A stretch of DNA of 64,000 bases, taken from the NCBI GenBank assembly GCA_013433145.1, contig CM024176.1:10278520-10342519 (forward strand). The letters run 5' to 3'. A program made the translations under genes and the position numbers. Under the pieces are notes generated by a model. The model did not search any database. It saw nothing but the letters and a program-made list of their open reading frames with translations, and was not told the DNA's origin. This document shows, piece after piece, positions 48,113 through 60,282 of the stretch. The stretch's first letter is position 1. Every line of letters begins with the position of its first letter. This stretch comes from Ascaris suum. Its lineage: Eukaryota > Nematoda > Chromadorea > Rhabditida > Ascarididae.

Positions 48113-50506
48113 TTTTGATATTTTCAACTGAGCAATCGCCGACGGTTTAATCATAAGACGATCTGTTATTGGGGCTTCCAAATTGTTCCATGAATTCCGG
48201 AAACAGTTAGTAACTAATAGTGTCAGAAAATGGCGCATATTTTGCAGCAACTTAGGTTGCACTTCAGCTCCCATCTAGACTTCATAAATACGGATATTTT
48301 AGAAGATAACATATGAAACTAATTCCTCAAATGAAGAAAACTATAAAAACGCATATCAAACCAGCCATTTATCACATTTTTTCATCCGTTTTGCTACTGA
48401 CATCTTGATGATGAAGTTTCAAACAAACGCTCCAGAATGTTTGACACCATAAAACCTTTAATACTACAACTTAGTTATCTTGCCTGATGACCAGAAGATT
48501 TAAGGAAAAGAATTTCGCAGTGCACAATCTTTTATTGTTATGAATTGCAACAGCATAACTAATGGGAGAAGGTGGAATTTGATGATTCTGAAGTGGAATG
48601 GCGATTCGCAGAGTTGAATGGGCAAGATGAGTCGTTCTTGACCTACAGGCTACAACAGACTAAAGTTGCTAGACTGTGAGGATAGTCTACGAAATGGAGC
48701 GTAAGAGTTCGTAGAACTAAAGCTGGAGCACGTCGCAATCGACCTGCGGAGTCGATGGACAGCATTAACTCTCCAAAGTTTCGTGCAAAAAAAGTAGGAT
48801 GAATCCATTTACTACAAGCAACTTACATCTCTCTTGAATGGAGCAAAAATATTTTAGTATTTTGGTGTTATTAATATAGATTCTGCAAAGAGAGATAAAA
48901 CTCATTAAAACGCTCATAGGAAATTATGATCGATGAGAAGTTAGAGCTACAAGCTCGAGTAACCAAGTAGCAATTGTGAAGACACGACGACTTCACCGTT
49001 CTCTAATTTTTCTTTAGTAACATTTAACAGCGTTTCGTCTCCTCTTAGTAAATGCCACCCGCTCTTATTTGTGCCATCCCAAAACTGGCATGAGCTCCGG
49101 CTAATATGTTTGTTTGGTAGATACCCCACCGGTATAGGTATTCAAAAAAAAATTCCATCCCGGCTATGTACACAGTCTAGCACTTTACTGTTGCAGAAAT
49201 GGAGGGAAGGGGGCATATGGAATCGATCAAAATTCGGCTCTGCAACTCACTCAGGTTTTGGCAATGCTTATGCATCCCTTGACTCAGATAAATTAATGAT
49301 TTTGAAGAATTTTTCACACAAGGAGATTTTAAGAGCAATGAGAAGCAGTAAGAATGAATTAGTAATCAATGCCATTTCGATTCAAGTTGTTCCATTTGGC
49401 CCATGTAAAACTTAATTTAATTGAGTATATAGATGATTTAATTATTCCAAATGCATTTATCATAGAGTTTAGAATACATGAAATCGTAATGGTTATATGA
49501 TCGCCTAATCACTTCGCATCAATTGATATACATCAGCATATATATGCAGCGATTTATGAAAAAAAAAAGATTTACAATAGAATTGAATAATATAAATATT
49601 CAAGTCCAAGTCGCTATTATCATTTAATTTCACGTTCTTTTTTAGAAATGTTTCAATTTTCATTCAAAGTCATACTTTTAAGGCTTGTTCGTTGGATGTA
49701 CGCACAACCAAATACGTCTTCACCGAATTATGAATTGCAAAAGTATACCCCAATATGGATGAAGCAATATAAACAGCGGCTAAAAGCAGAAATGCAACGA
49801 CTTAAAATGTCTAAATCAACAAATGCCCTTACGCTGCTCAATAGAACTTGGCCGAATAGGGGAACATTGGTGATTTCTTTCAACGTTTTTCGTCCATTCT
49901 TTTGCTATCTTAGACCTAAAATACTAATTATTTTTATCTTTAGTTGTTATTGTACTCTATTTCAGCAAGTCAGAGCAGAAAGTCGTCAAAATCTGTTAAT
50001 GCCATTCTTTTGTATCTGAGAATTAATATTTTTTTTGATTCGTTGAAAAAACGGCAGCTAACGAAGCAAACGAAAACCATTCGAAGCACTTCAGCAAAAT
50101 TGTAAAATAACTGGCGTTATTTGCGGCTAGATTTTGGGCATATTTATTAATAGGCGCAAGTTATATTGGTATCGTAAGCGCCTAAGCCATTGGAAACTCT
50201 AGTTACTGAAAAGACTATGAGAGTAAAGCGCCTCTTCAATAAAAGGTCAACAAAACATCAACTGAAAGCAGCATATCTCGATCTTGTTTTGCAGCCAATA
50301 CGTTGAAGAAATTATAGCTTATGTGAGAATATTTATCGAAAAGAATTGAGGCTCTTTTTCAGGTGATGGAAGAACTAGAAAATTGTATGTTCACTATGAT
50401 GGCCGAAGAGAATACATGTCCGGCACATTATAAATGCACAAATAACTTGGAAAATATTCGAAAAGATGAATGGTTATATGCTAAGGATACATGGACCGTA
50501 TTATAA
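33101..50506 (+). CDS. Glycosyltransferase family 92 (DUF23) protein, nine exons, apparently complete
   Basis: Proposed exons: 33101-33286, 35327-35442, 41528-41765, 42661-42852, 44124-44312, 46764-46856, 47262-47380, 49683-49869, 50363-50506 (stop TAA). All phases agree and give 487 residues, a usual size for the family. Residues 8-24 (FFIICLLSVMVFLVY) are a signal anchor after a short basic N-terminus, so it should be a type II Golgi/ER membrane enzyme. It has N-glycosylation sequons just after the anchor. Catalytic features: VYIMNAYL (about 63), HKLAVCVYPVI (about 155), MWIAHGVTKF and EFDAMLRIYEND (exon 4), NDCLLR and the D-x-D in VDLDEVFV (about 267-269), MIVRPEM...DVH (exon 7), and a C-terminus with three cysteines. 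It should transfer a sugar, possibly galactose as in C. elegans GALT-1, but donor and acceptor are unknown. Exons 4-9 match the inverted paralogue at 13806-18330. Exons 2 and 6 are the least certain. ATG 33101 was chosen because the next upstream ATG (33061) hits a stop. Confidence 0.88.
35842..35870 (+). other. G-quadruplex-type motif in intron 2
   Basis: Five runs of three to five G separated by single A (GGGGGAGGGG, then AGGGGGAGG and so on), followed by TTGG. This satisfies the standard pattern for a G-quadruplex on the plus strand. The gene is transcribed from this strand, so the motif would also be in the pre-mRNA. Confidence 0.85.
36172..39417. repeat. Right copy of the ~3.25 kb repeat, uninterrupted, inside GT92 intron 2
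   Basis: Matches 1-2078 plus 9211-10390. At 38240-38250 it has the single, unduplicated target sequence of the retrotransposon, so it never carried the insertion. The right boundary is 39417. The left boundary may lie before 36172 because the other copy is cut by the window start. No terminal inverted repeats or flanking duplication could be checked. It carries the same short open frames as the left copy, with no recognised product. Confidence 0.92.
39591..39607 (+). repeat. Poly-G run of 17
   Basis: Seventeen consecutive G after ACAACGACCC. One of six G or C homopolymers of 12 or more in the window. Confidence 0.95.
43516..43902 (-). CDS. Open frame of 128 codons within GT92 intron 4, unrecognised
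   Basis: Minus-strand frame from ATG 43902 to 43516. It includes a segment with ordinary coding composition (YYYAKMCPESVIDQPTG). It lies antisense in an intron of the plus-strand GT92 gene. No signal peptide, domain or splice signal is evident. It is longer than most chance frames in this AT-rich region but could still be chance. Confidence 0.25.
   Translation of the reverse strand: MQSGVGFIPSYDKSPSELHVSTHERDLHIYFCLQMVFSPRLSANHSVPYYYAKMCPESVIDQPTGNELPATSTFSDVILSCIIPPYLEPSPKVSQKVIWRKSTRREEIMVLAMILELLLTYKSKVLTL
44560..45300 (-). mobile_element. RTE-type LINE remnant (reverse transcriptase), degenerate
   Basis: On the minus strand, fragments of a non-LTR reverse transcriptase appear in order: a KGDTMSSKL box (about 45275-45240, compare QGD..SP.LF), LDWEGD (about 45205), a LEQLQSKFRKFGLEINPSKTK-like helix and KTK box (about 45165-45100), and near 44640 SPRGRPKTR, the usual GRP.TRW segment at the C-terminus of RTE proteins. 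The YxDD box region is deleted and several stops interrupt the frame. It sits in intron 5 of the GT92 gene, antisense to it, and is more GC-rich than its surroundings. Confidence 0.7.
48035..48110. repeat. (TA)n microsatellite
   Basis: About 38 uninterrupted TA units in GT92 intron 7. Confidence 0.97.
48947..49160 (-). CDS. Coding-like minus-strand frame in GT92 intron 7, unrecognised
   Basis: A 60-codon frame ending at a stop at 48947. The peptide has a coding-like composition (KSGWHLLRGDETLLNVTKEK, ENGEVVVSS). No donor or acceptor could be defined and no family is recognised. It may be an antisense exon or a processed pseudogene fragment. Confidence 0.27.
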
Positions 50507-50509
50507 TAT

Positions 50510-53500
50510 GTTTATATTGTCAAATGAAGGAAGGTCATAGCTATAACAGAGTTGATTTGTTAATTGTAACGGTAAATTATGGAGAGTAAAAAATTGAGGT
50601 AATGATCATAAATGATTTATTGATCATTATATACTAGTAGGATAGTTATTTCATCGATATGTCAATGTATATGAATATTATTAATTGTTTTATTTTAGTT
50701 CTAAAGAACTAAATGAAACCTTTCGAGCCTATCTTTATAAATACCACCATCTGTGAAAATATAAGCTGTGATTTGTTCTCATTTTATAGAAAACTGCAAA
50801 TATTATATATGATGATATCGATATTCTTCCCTCACCAAAAAGGCAGTAGTGATGAACATCTAAAGCTTACACTATTGCTGAAGAATTCTTGTATTGCTGC
50901 AACAAAGGATTTATTTCCCCTTGTGCACTTCAGAAAAACCTCCACATAAACGATAGTTGTCTCCAAGCATACTTCCAAGTATGAGGTCCAGTACTTAGCC
51001 ATTGTAGTGGCCTATTTCCAGTCTATTTTCGTGATTATTTGTCGGACCATATATGGAACTTCTCTCATACTTGTGCCTCATGGTTCCCTTTCCAATCTGC
51101 TCTCTCAAGGAACATCCTTATTTCCATAAGGAAGTGAATGTGGCGTTGCTGTTCAATTTGTTTTGATCCCTTTCACGCTGATAGTTCTAAATTGGTTGTT
51201 CATTTGCTGTTTTATTGGAATAAAATTATATGAGCTGTGGCTAATTGATCAAAGAAGTCCCCGCGATATCTCTATGACGAATCTCTGTTAAAAGAATTTT
51301 AGCTCGAAGTCGAAATTTCTATCAATTTCTATCAGCGAAAAAACATAAGCACATTTTTGCACGGTGCAAGAAAAGTTTAATTTTTACCAAACGCCTATCT
51401 GCATCAATCAATTTTTGATCGATTACCGACTGATGGAATTTCGATTAGTTAGTCTTATTACTGCTAATACTAATATTACTTGATTATGGGTGATATCTAT
51501 ATTTGAGGCACCAATAGAAACTAAATGTCATTATATTCGGCATCTGCTATTATTGCTGCCAGTGATACTTCGTAGTATAGTTGCAAAATGTTGAATCACT
51601 GAATTCCGCGGTGTTATTTTTAGCTCAAAACTAATTTCATCCGGGAGTAGTGATTAGTAAAATGTAGAAATCACTTCCAATATCAGTGAAGAATCACGTA
51701 GCCTTAAGGTTCATTGTGCTCGATATAGGTGGAATGAAGCGCAAGTATGGTATCACGGCTATTTTGGTTTGATACGGTATCACAGTTGAAAAGATTACCT
51801 GATGGAAGCTGACAAACAATACTATGCCATCTCACAGAAGTCCGTTCAGATCCTTGATGAAGGATGAGTTTGTTGATCGTTGGCGTCGACGTTTCGTTTG
51901 CGTTTATTTATTTTCAACCATGAGCATCGGATGTCATTGTGTTTAGCGAAAAGCGAGGCTCATTTGAACAACTAAGCGAATGTGCAGAATTTAATCTTTT
52001 TTTAGCCGAGATGCGCAAGATGAACTGAACAAATCTTAGCATTTATTGACTTTCCGCTATTCATGAACTCGGAATTAACCAAAGAATTAAAAACACAAGA
52101 CTTGTACTATTATTTAAACTATAAGAGTAGTTATGCTATCTAAACAATCTACATCTTTCGATGGCTGCTAATAACACATACTCGATTTTTCATCCTCTGT
52201 TAATGCCTTCGGCACTTTTTTTTCTATAAAACTGTTCGCGATGATCACAAATGTTTTGAATCCTGAAGAAAACGAGCGATTAAATTGTTTACGTATAGCT
52301 CAATCCTTCTTAGATCAACGATTTGTTCACTAAGATGGTTATTTCTCTTCACTTTTTATGGTCGTTATAAGCAAACCTGGTATAAAGCTTGTTTTGTCTT
52401 CTTTTTTTTTGCAATTTCTCAATCGAAATACAAATGAATAAATGTAAAATTCTTTTCGTATTTTTTTCTCGTTTCGGAAATATTGAAGAGATACGAGAAT
52501 ATAGCCGATAAGATTTGAAGATATTGATTGAAACGAAAGAAATTTCTTATGTGGAAATTAAATTCATCGGCTATTATTGCGCTTTTCCATATATCCGAAA
52601 AGAAAAAAGAATTTCACATTTATTTGCTATGTGCTTTTTTCATTGAAAAAAAAATTGTTTTTTTCTTGAGAAAAAAATAGAAATAAAAATGAACAACATT
52701 TCAACGGACATATTTATTCATCGCAAATGCAAACGACCATATTTCATCTTCTATATTGAATTGGAAAACTAATAGTTGAAACGCTTTGCACATTTTACTA
52801 GTATGATCACTTACAAATTGAATTTCAATCACTTGGCATTCTTCCAAATATTACAGAGATAAGAAGCAAATTTTGAATGCATTTTTCACTTAGAGCAGTT
52901 GTGCTCTTGATATTTTTTTTTTTGGAATTCTTTACTTGTTCGCTCAAATGCAATTCTTTTTCGTTTAGAAATAAATATAGCTTGAGAGCGTTAAAAGCTT
53001 ATTTGAATTTTCTCCTTCTAGAATTAGTTGTAGTGATTAATAATCTTATTGAATCTATCGAATTTAGTCGATAGTCTAAATGTGAGGAATTCTTTATGAG
53101 ATTTGATATCGTTTAAGAGGAGTGGAGGAGTGTTGAAATTCGTTCAATGCCTATAAAAGTTGCTGAGCAGATAGCGCACAAATTTCTTCGATATTCTTAG
53201 TTATATCTCCACATTTTTTTTCTATCACTCATTAATCTCAAATTTTATTTGGAATTCTCTTTGATTTGCAATTTTAAGCTCTTGGAACTTTACAGAATCA
53301 AATATTTTATAGAGGAGGAGGTGATATTTACGATCCAAGAGGGATGCCCTTGAGAAATAGTGATAAAATGAAAGAAAAGAGTTTTTTTTTCGAGGAAATT
53401 TTATTGGAATTTCCAAAATTTTTTCCTATTTCATTTCCACTAATAAGCTGGATAAGCGAGATCTCGCTCGCTTAGCCTTTGTTACTAGCAAACGCTAGAG

Positions 53501-55100
53501 GATGCTGATTCATAGGGTTGATCATTATAAGATAAAAATGCGCCTTCTACCAGCAAGCAATTGGCTGGATGATGTTTTTACGACATTTTGATGGTTGTTG
53601 GTATTGCTCGGGAACAATGCAGTTATGAGAGGTTTTTTGTTCGGGCAAACATATGCTTCGAATGCATTAAAGAGGCGAACAAAAGAAGAAGAAAGCAAGA
53701 TTGAATCACCTAAGTGTTCTATAAATTTCTACTGATATTTAGGCGGTTGTAATAAAGAGATGATTTTATTGATAAGCGGCGATATTTTGTTGTCAAAATT
53801 TGCGATAACAAAACAAGAGCATATTAGCGTTCCATTTTGTGAAAACACTCCTTCTTCGAGTGTTTACATCTGAAAAGAAGTAAACACATAGAAAAATGGA
53901 TTATATTTATCCGGAAAATTGTTTTTGAGTACGAGTATTGAAAGGACTTATTGAAGTGGATATTGTTGAGAGTTTAATAGTGAAAGAATTGCTCTTCGCC
54001 TGCTTATCTATATCCGCATACCAGTCATCGCTATGTGTATCTGTGAGAAAATTAGCCAAAAATTAGTCGATCTTCATCTCTCTTCTTCTCTTGTTTATGT
54101 GCACAACGAACGGCATGTGAGAATATTCCACGGATTTGTTCTTGAAAATAGCAAGTGTATTGGCGAAAGGGATTAGTCTATTTTCGCATTTGCTTTCTAT
54201 GCCTCATTCACATGGAGATGACGAATAGCGTGATGTTGTTCTGCTTATTAGAAGCTGAACTTCCACTCAGAATGTAAATAAGAAGAACCAGGAGGATTGG
54301 TTTAAAAAAAAAAACAACTGCTGAGTGTGTGTTTGTATCCACTGTGTCTGAACTGGTCTGCCTGCGTCGCATATTGCATAATTTTGGCAAATTTTAAAAG
54401 GACTTGTAGGACCGTTCAACTTCCAGCGCCATTTTGCATAGAAACAGTTGTTTTAGATCCGACAGTAAGAAATTAAAACGCAACCTTCTTTATCGCCGCC
54501 AAACTCATTTCGTTAATGCGAGCTCTACCCTTTTCTGTATTGCCGAAAACCTGAAATCTATATCGTTTTTACATTTTAAAATGCATAAAATTTAATTCTG
54601 CTTTCCCTTCACAACTCCACTGATCTCTTTATTAACTATAGTGAAAAGTCCTGTATTATTTTAAGCGGGTCCGATACTCAGCCTCAAAATCCACGCTTAA
54701 TTTATTTTCCCTGTAATACAGGACAATTATGAATTCTAGTCATGTTTCACTTCATATTTGACGCTACGCTGAACAAATGATTGTATAGGCTGAATGATTG
54801 TTTCGACGTCTCCAATATCAGCAATATCAGTGGACATTGCTTTTAAGGCAAAGTAATCACCTCTTTATTCAGAAATTTTCACCGTAGTATTGTCTATATG
54901 CTCGCAGGTTTTCATTTAAATTTCTTTTAATTCGGCGAATTTTCTGAATATTTTTTGCTGATTCATAGCTCAAGCAATTTGCTCTTTCGAAATATTTATA
55001 TCTTTTCGAGAATGACTGCTTTATATTAGCTGTGATTAGTGATCAATAGACAATACATGGAATTCGTAGTCTTTAGTAGATCTACTCTCTTCTTCTCGCA
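50510..55100. other. AT-rich intergenic DNA
   Basis: No gene is recognised in 4.6 kb. Open frames are short and A/T-driven. A small plus-strand frame at about 51817-51940 (basic, DEFVDRWRRRF) is unsupported. No polyadenylation signal for the GT92 gene could be assigned with confidence. Confidence 0.45.
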
Positions 55101-55109
55101 GTTGATACT

Positions 55110-55680
55110 CTAGAGTTGTACGATTTCGAGCGCGGGTTTGTTTGCAAAAAAAAATCCTCCACTGGCGTCAAATTGTGGTTCGGCAAATTCTTTAAGAGCT
55201 TTTTTTGAAGCTGTGCCAATCACATTTGAGCTATAGAGGTAGATAAAGCCTTTTGCTGACAACTGAGTGGTCCTCGCTGGTACTTCGATTTTTATATCAT
55301 ATTGCTTAGCGTACAGCTCAGAGCAGCTATCTTTCGTCTTTCTCAGTCGACTTTCATAAAACCCTCTTACATACCACATTTTTATTTGATCGCGAAAATA
55401 CAAAGGGCTGAAAGCAGTACTGTAGAGTTTCGTTTATGAAAATCCCATTTCTTGGCCGGGATATCGAGTCAAAGATTTCTTCGTTCTTAAAGTTGAAAGC
55501 CCAAAAAAATCATATGACCCAAACGGGCGAAAATATAAATCTATAAAGATCGGCAAAATGTACACTTTCAAAGCAATCATTTGCCGCAATAGATGCGTAT
55601 GAGGACGCTCATTTGATGGTGAATGATTCCGAAACCGCATTTCGCTGTGAATTTCTTTATACACCTGATTAAAATTGAAA
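55110..55680 (-). CDS. Two coding-like minus-strand exons, unrecognised
   Basis: 55664-55434 follows an acceptor-like ATTTTAATCAG and reads VYKEIHSEMRFRNH and on. 55403-55110 reads MWYVRGFYESRLRKTKD, SELYAKQYDIKIEVPAR and FIYLYSSN to a stop at 55110. The second frame has particularly coding-like composition. A plausible donor/acceptor pair between them was not settled, and the first frame also ends in a stop. No family is recognised. It could be a small gene or a pseudogene. Confidence 0.35.
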
Positions 55681-55959
55681 AATTCGTAGCTCGATACTCA
55701 TGAAAGAATGAAATATATCTTACGACCGGAAGGAACTCGAATTAGTTATGCGAATGAATCCGTGGTTGGGTTTAACATTGTAAACGCCTATTACTTACAC
55801 TGCAAAAAAAAAAAAAAGAAAAATTCTCGAATCGGCGGTTTTAAATTTCACTGCATCGCAATCTCGTTGCAGAAATTGCATGATTATAAATTACAATGGT
55901 TTCTGATTTCTGATGTTGTAATGAATGCTATAAAGACGAAAGAAAAGAAGCGTTAAATG

Positions 55960-56820
55960 AGCACTAACGAAAGGCAATTTTGCAGCAATTTATATTAATA
56001 ATAATCGAAAAATATGAGATGGATCTGTTTTTGGCTGAAACGAACAACATTCTATAGGGCATGTATAAATCTATTTTGGAGCTTTTCAATTCGATATTTT
56101 CAAGACTCATTTGTTTGAGATGTTTATTGGATTTTTGCCTTTTTATAAATGCACTTTTTCAAAAGCAATTTTTCTGGAAACTCGTTACTCCTTCTCAATA
56201 AGAATGAAGCCTGAAATTTGAACGATTATTCAAACGTTTCAATTGTCGAACATCTGAACGATATTCAAGCAATAAGAAAATATAGATTTTGATTAACATA
56301 AGCATCGATAGAGTTGAGCGAACAATTTAATGATGATATTTGCAATAAGCTTTCTAGATTATCTTTCTCATATGAGAGTTGAACGATAGCTTAGAATCAA
56401 TAAGAACTTTTTTTTTCATGAACACATTTTGAATAGGGCAACAGTAAATCCCCAAGTATACAAAAGAAGTGAACCGATCATTTTGGTCGACCGATCATAT
56501 ACTCATTAAAGTGCTAATTGGAGAAAGATATGGCTATCAGAGCAAATTAGATGGTGAACGTAAAATTTAGATCATAAGCATATATGGCTAGATGTTGATC
56601 ATTTTTGGTGGTAAGATTGTTGGTATATAAAAGAAAAATCAGAAGATGCACAACGCTGCTCTCTGAGAAACCTCGCTATGGACGATTTTTTTATCCAAGT
56701 AGGTGTTTATTGTTTAGGGCCGAAACTTTCTTTTCGTGATTAAATACGCATAGGAAATTTATAAACTATATCGTATGGTGTGAGTTTTTTTTATCAAAAG
56801 TTGAGCAGGAAGATGATCAG
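55960..56820. other. AT-rich DNA, nothing recognised
   Basis: Only short chance frames. Nothing can be supported. Confidence 0.5.
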
Positions 56821-56825
56821 AAAAA

Positions 56826-56889
56826 GGCTGCCAACTGCATACATATCAAAGGTTGCCAAAAACCTTTGATATGCATGCAGTTGGCAGCC
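56826..56889. other. Near-perfect 29-bp inverted repeat (hairpin)
   Basis: GGCTGCCAACTGCATACATA... (56826-56854) and its reverse complement (56861-56889) differ at one position and enclose the six-base loop GCCAAA. The RNA would be a 64-nt hairpin, the size of a nematode pre-miRNA, though its pairing is more perfect than most. It could also be a MITE relic or a foldback left by a template switch. Confidence 0.85.
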
Positions 56890-57127
56890 CCGTTCCCCTG
56901 AATGTTTTTATATTAACCGCAGATGCAAATTAGAAGCTGTGAGAGTGATTATCTGCGGAGTATGGGGGAGGTAGGGGTGTATCGGCCGATATTAATAAGA
57001 TTGTGGAGAAAAACACAATTTAATTCACTTGCCAGTTATGTTAACATGTTGACCGAACTTGCCTGTTGAGCGCAGCAAGTTCCACTTTTCTCCCCCTTCC
57101 CTTCCCTCTCAAAAAGGGGTCACGCCT

Positions 57128-57370
57128 CTACAAGTCGATTTTTGCGCCATCTGTAATCTCGAGATTTTTGCTAACATAACAAGATGCATGTTTATTGACT
57201 TTTAACTTCATTTGCATCAATTCGTGAACATTTTTCGTTTCCCACTCATCGCACAGTAGCGGAGCACTGTGCAAATCATTGATGAGTGACAACATTTGGT
57301 CGTTCATCGGCATAGAAAACATCCATCGGGAAAAACGACGATTGAAACATATGCTTTCATTAGTACGTCA
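57128..57370 (-). CDS. Coding-like minus-strand frame, unrecognised
   Basis: About 80 codons open, with RRFSRWMFSMPMNDQM, LINDLHSAPLLCDEWE, VHELMQMKLKVNKH and a stop at 57128. Composition is coding-like and contrasts with its surroundings. The nearest AG in the upstream T-rich tract does not give a clear acceptor. The domain is unknown. Confidence 0.33.
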
Positions 57371-57399
57371 TATGAAAGAAAAATGCCATACCTCGTATC

Positions 57400-60280
57400 A
57401 ACGTTAAGCATGTGATCATTCACTTCATCTTTTTTAGTCAATTTTTTCTTCCGTTTAGTGGTTTGGCCTGATGATGCGTTAACACCTCATTCGGTTTGTT
57501 GAACGATCTTTGCGTGCCGACTACGAGAATTGCCTCTTATTTTGATAGGAATTTGATACTTAATATTGCTTCCTCGGAAAGACGTCTTATTTGATATGTT
57601 TCCTTAGATTTTTTAAAGCATTATCACTGTAACTGATTACAATACAAGAGCTTTTTTTTCCCACTAAGAAAGAGATTATATAAGTGGATTAGCTGACTAG
57701 AGTGGTCACTTGAGTGACCAACTATATTCGGCATTATTGACTGCTCTCGCCCAGTTACTTGATATTTCCTCTTGCTTTTATTTTATTTCTTCACAACAAA
57801 ATCTTTATAGAGGAATAATAGTCGGATTAATTTATTTGATGTACTATGTTTTCGCATCTCAACCTCCGCTAAACTTGCCGTCGTTGAAACTAAAACATCG
57901 AAGAGCTCCTACATGATTTTGCTTTTCACGTTTGATAGCCTCTCCATCCTGTGGTTAGATGCAGTTCACATCAAACGCTTTAAAAAGTACTTTTGGAAAG
58001 TGGGATGCAAAAAACGGCAGAAAGCTTATCAATTCTCAAGACGATGTTGAGAGAAACATTTATAATTCATATGCAAATCATCTTTCATTCCAGAATAAAA
58101 AACTTTCATAAAATTTCCATTCTGTTTGATTCATTAGTTAACCATCGTTTTATTGCACAATTCAACAATGATTAAAAAACGAACGTAGTTCATGTTTTAA
58201 ATAAGTGCGAAAGTATCGCAAACAAATTTGCATAATACGTTAAATTCAATCGCAACATTACAGTCTAATATTGCATTTCCCTAATGAAAGCACACAATCG
58301 AATCATCAAACAACTTTCGCATGTAAATTTTATTCCTCTACTTTTTTTTTTGCCCATATTTTCTGCCAAATTTTATTGCTCACAAAATTTCACAGTCGTA
58401 AATTTTTATGTTAGACATTTAGCCTGGGCATAACTAGCCAAAATGAAATCGAAAACGTTTAGTCACTGATTGTGCAGATTATATTCACCACATACAGACA
58501 TGGGAGCTTTAATGGATCGATGAGAATTACTGAACAAATAGACAGATAGATGAGCAATAATAATCCATGAAAAAAAAGACAGAACGCATCGTCGAATTTC
58601 CAGACTAATTTGAAAATCATAAATGAATTTCCTTTCATTCTTGTTTATTTGCTCTTTGAAATGTTGAATAGCTTGAAGTATTTCCTTACTGATCAATGCA
58701 AATGAGCAGTATTCTCCACATTCTTTATTTGCTTACTCGATGCGGCAATATTTTACTAAATTAAACTACTTTACTAATCAGCTCAGACTTTTGATTATTT
58801 TTTAAAAATTTTGCTGATTTTTTTTACTATTTACTTCTTTACTTTTCGTGTTAAAAAAAATTTACTTTCGACTAAAAGAACTAAAATAATCGAATATTAA
58901 CTTGTATTCATTTCCTTATAAATAAAAAAAATACGAGAATTTTGGGGCAATGTCAAGTTTTTTTTTTGAGGAAAAGAAAGCATAATACCTATTAATCGCA
59001 AATGTTAGTGAATTATCTCATCGCTATTCTAAAAATTTTCTTATTGCTGAAAGAGCAGCTCAAAAACATCTGCTTGGAGGTGAGAGGGAGGAGGGTGGGA
59101 AGGGGAAGGGGAGGGGGGGGGGGGACGATTGTTGAAATGATGATTGAATTCGTTAGGAATGAGTGAATTACATTATTCATCGAAAGTCTGAGCTTTGAAA
59201 TATGTGCACTTTATAATAGAGAGTTTTTATATAGAAATAAATAAATTTATTAATTAGCAATCTGCATTAGAGAATTTTTATGCAAACATAAAAAAATTTG
59301 ATTATTTTCTCTTCTTTTTATTCGTTTAATAAAACTTTAACGAAAATACTCCGAGAAATTTGAATTGCAATTCATTTAGATAAATGTAAATTTTTCTTTT
59401 TTTTTTTGTTCTTGATTTTTAATTAATTTTGAAACCATAAACTATCTCATGAGAAAAATGCTTGACAGTGAAAAATTTCAATTATTCGTTCATCATTCGT
59501 CGAGAAAGTCGACAAGAAAATAAATCGAATCTTGTATATCATCACAATAACAACAACAACAACAAAAAAAAAAGAAACAGGTGTTTGCATGCGATAAAAA
59601 AAATATCAATCCACTGTGGTCTTTTTCTTTATGCTTTCTAAACGTTCGAATTGCTTTTGATGATTCACCTTGTCAACACCTGTAATAAATGAAGAACTCC
59701 ATAGCGCAATAGAACGAGCAAATGAACAAAAAATTCGAGAATCTTTTAGAAATGAGTTGCAAAAAAAAATGCCACATTAGTATTATTCCTTTTTATTTAT
59801 TTATTTATTTTCCTGTTGATTTGAAAATTTATTCACTGAATTTCTCAACTACGAATTCGCAGAAGTTTATATCCGATAATGTAAGTTTTCGTTACACAAA
59901 TATACGCATAATTGATTTCTTTTTTCCGTTATTATTGCAAGCGTTCACACTAATAAACTATTTAAAATTGAGTTGAGAATGAACGCTAGTCGAGAATTCA
60001 GATATTTTGATTAGTTAACCAATATTATTTGGAGAATCAAAATTTAAGGGCGAAAACATTGCAGAAGAGACGGGAGATAGGTTTGGGCATAGTTGGCGTT
60101 TGCGATTCATGTTTCCCATAACCGGATGAGAATAAGCCGATTTATGAGTTATTTTGAATTTTTATTCTCACGTTGCACAACGTCCATTTATCTCGTATTC
60201 TTATGCAATTTTCCATTATGACAATCTAAACGTCTTTTTGCGCTTCCTGTACGTTTTTTTGAGGGGGGAAAAAATCTAGC
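57400..60280. other. AT-rich DNA with a purine-rich G block
   Basis: No gene is recognised. 59080-59124 is purine-rich with several GGG runs ending in 12 G (59113-59124), a G-quadruplex candidate. 59545-59565 is a short CAA repeat. 59790-59810 is a TTTA repeat. Confidence 0.45.
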
Positions 60281-60282
60281 AG

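Noticed and set aside
49646..49700. Exon 8 of the plus GT92 gene starting after TTTTTTAG at 49645
   Set aside because: That phase runs into a stop. Starting at 49683 keeps the frame and matches the start of the corresponding exon of the minus paralogue (TTTTCAG at 14779).
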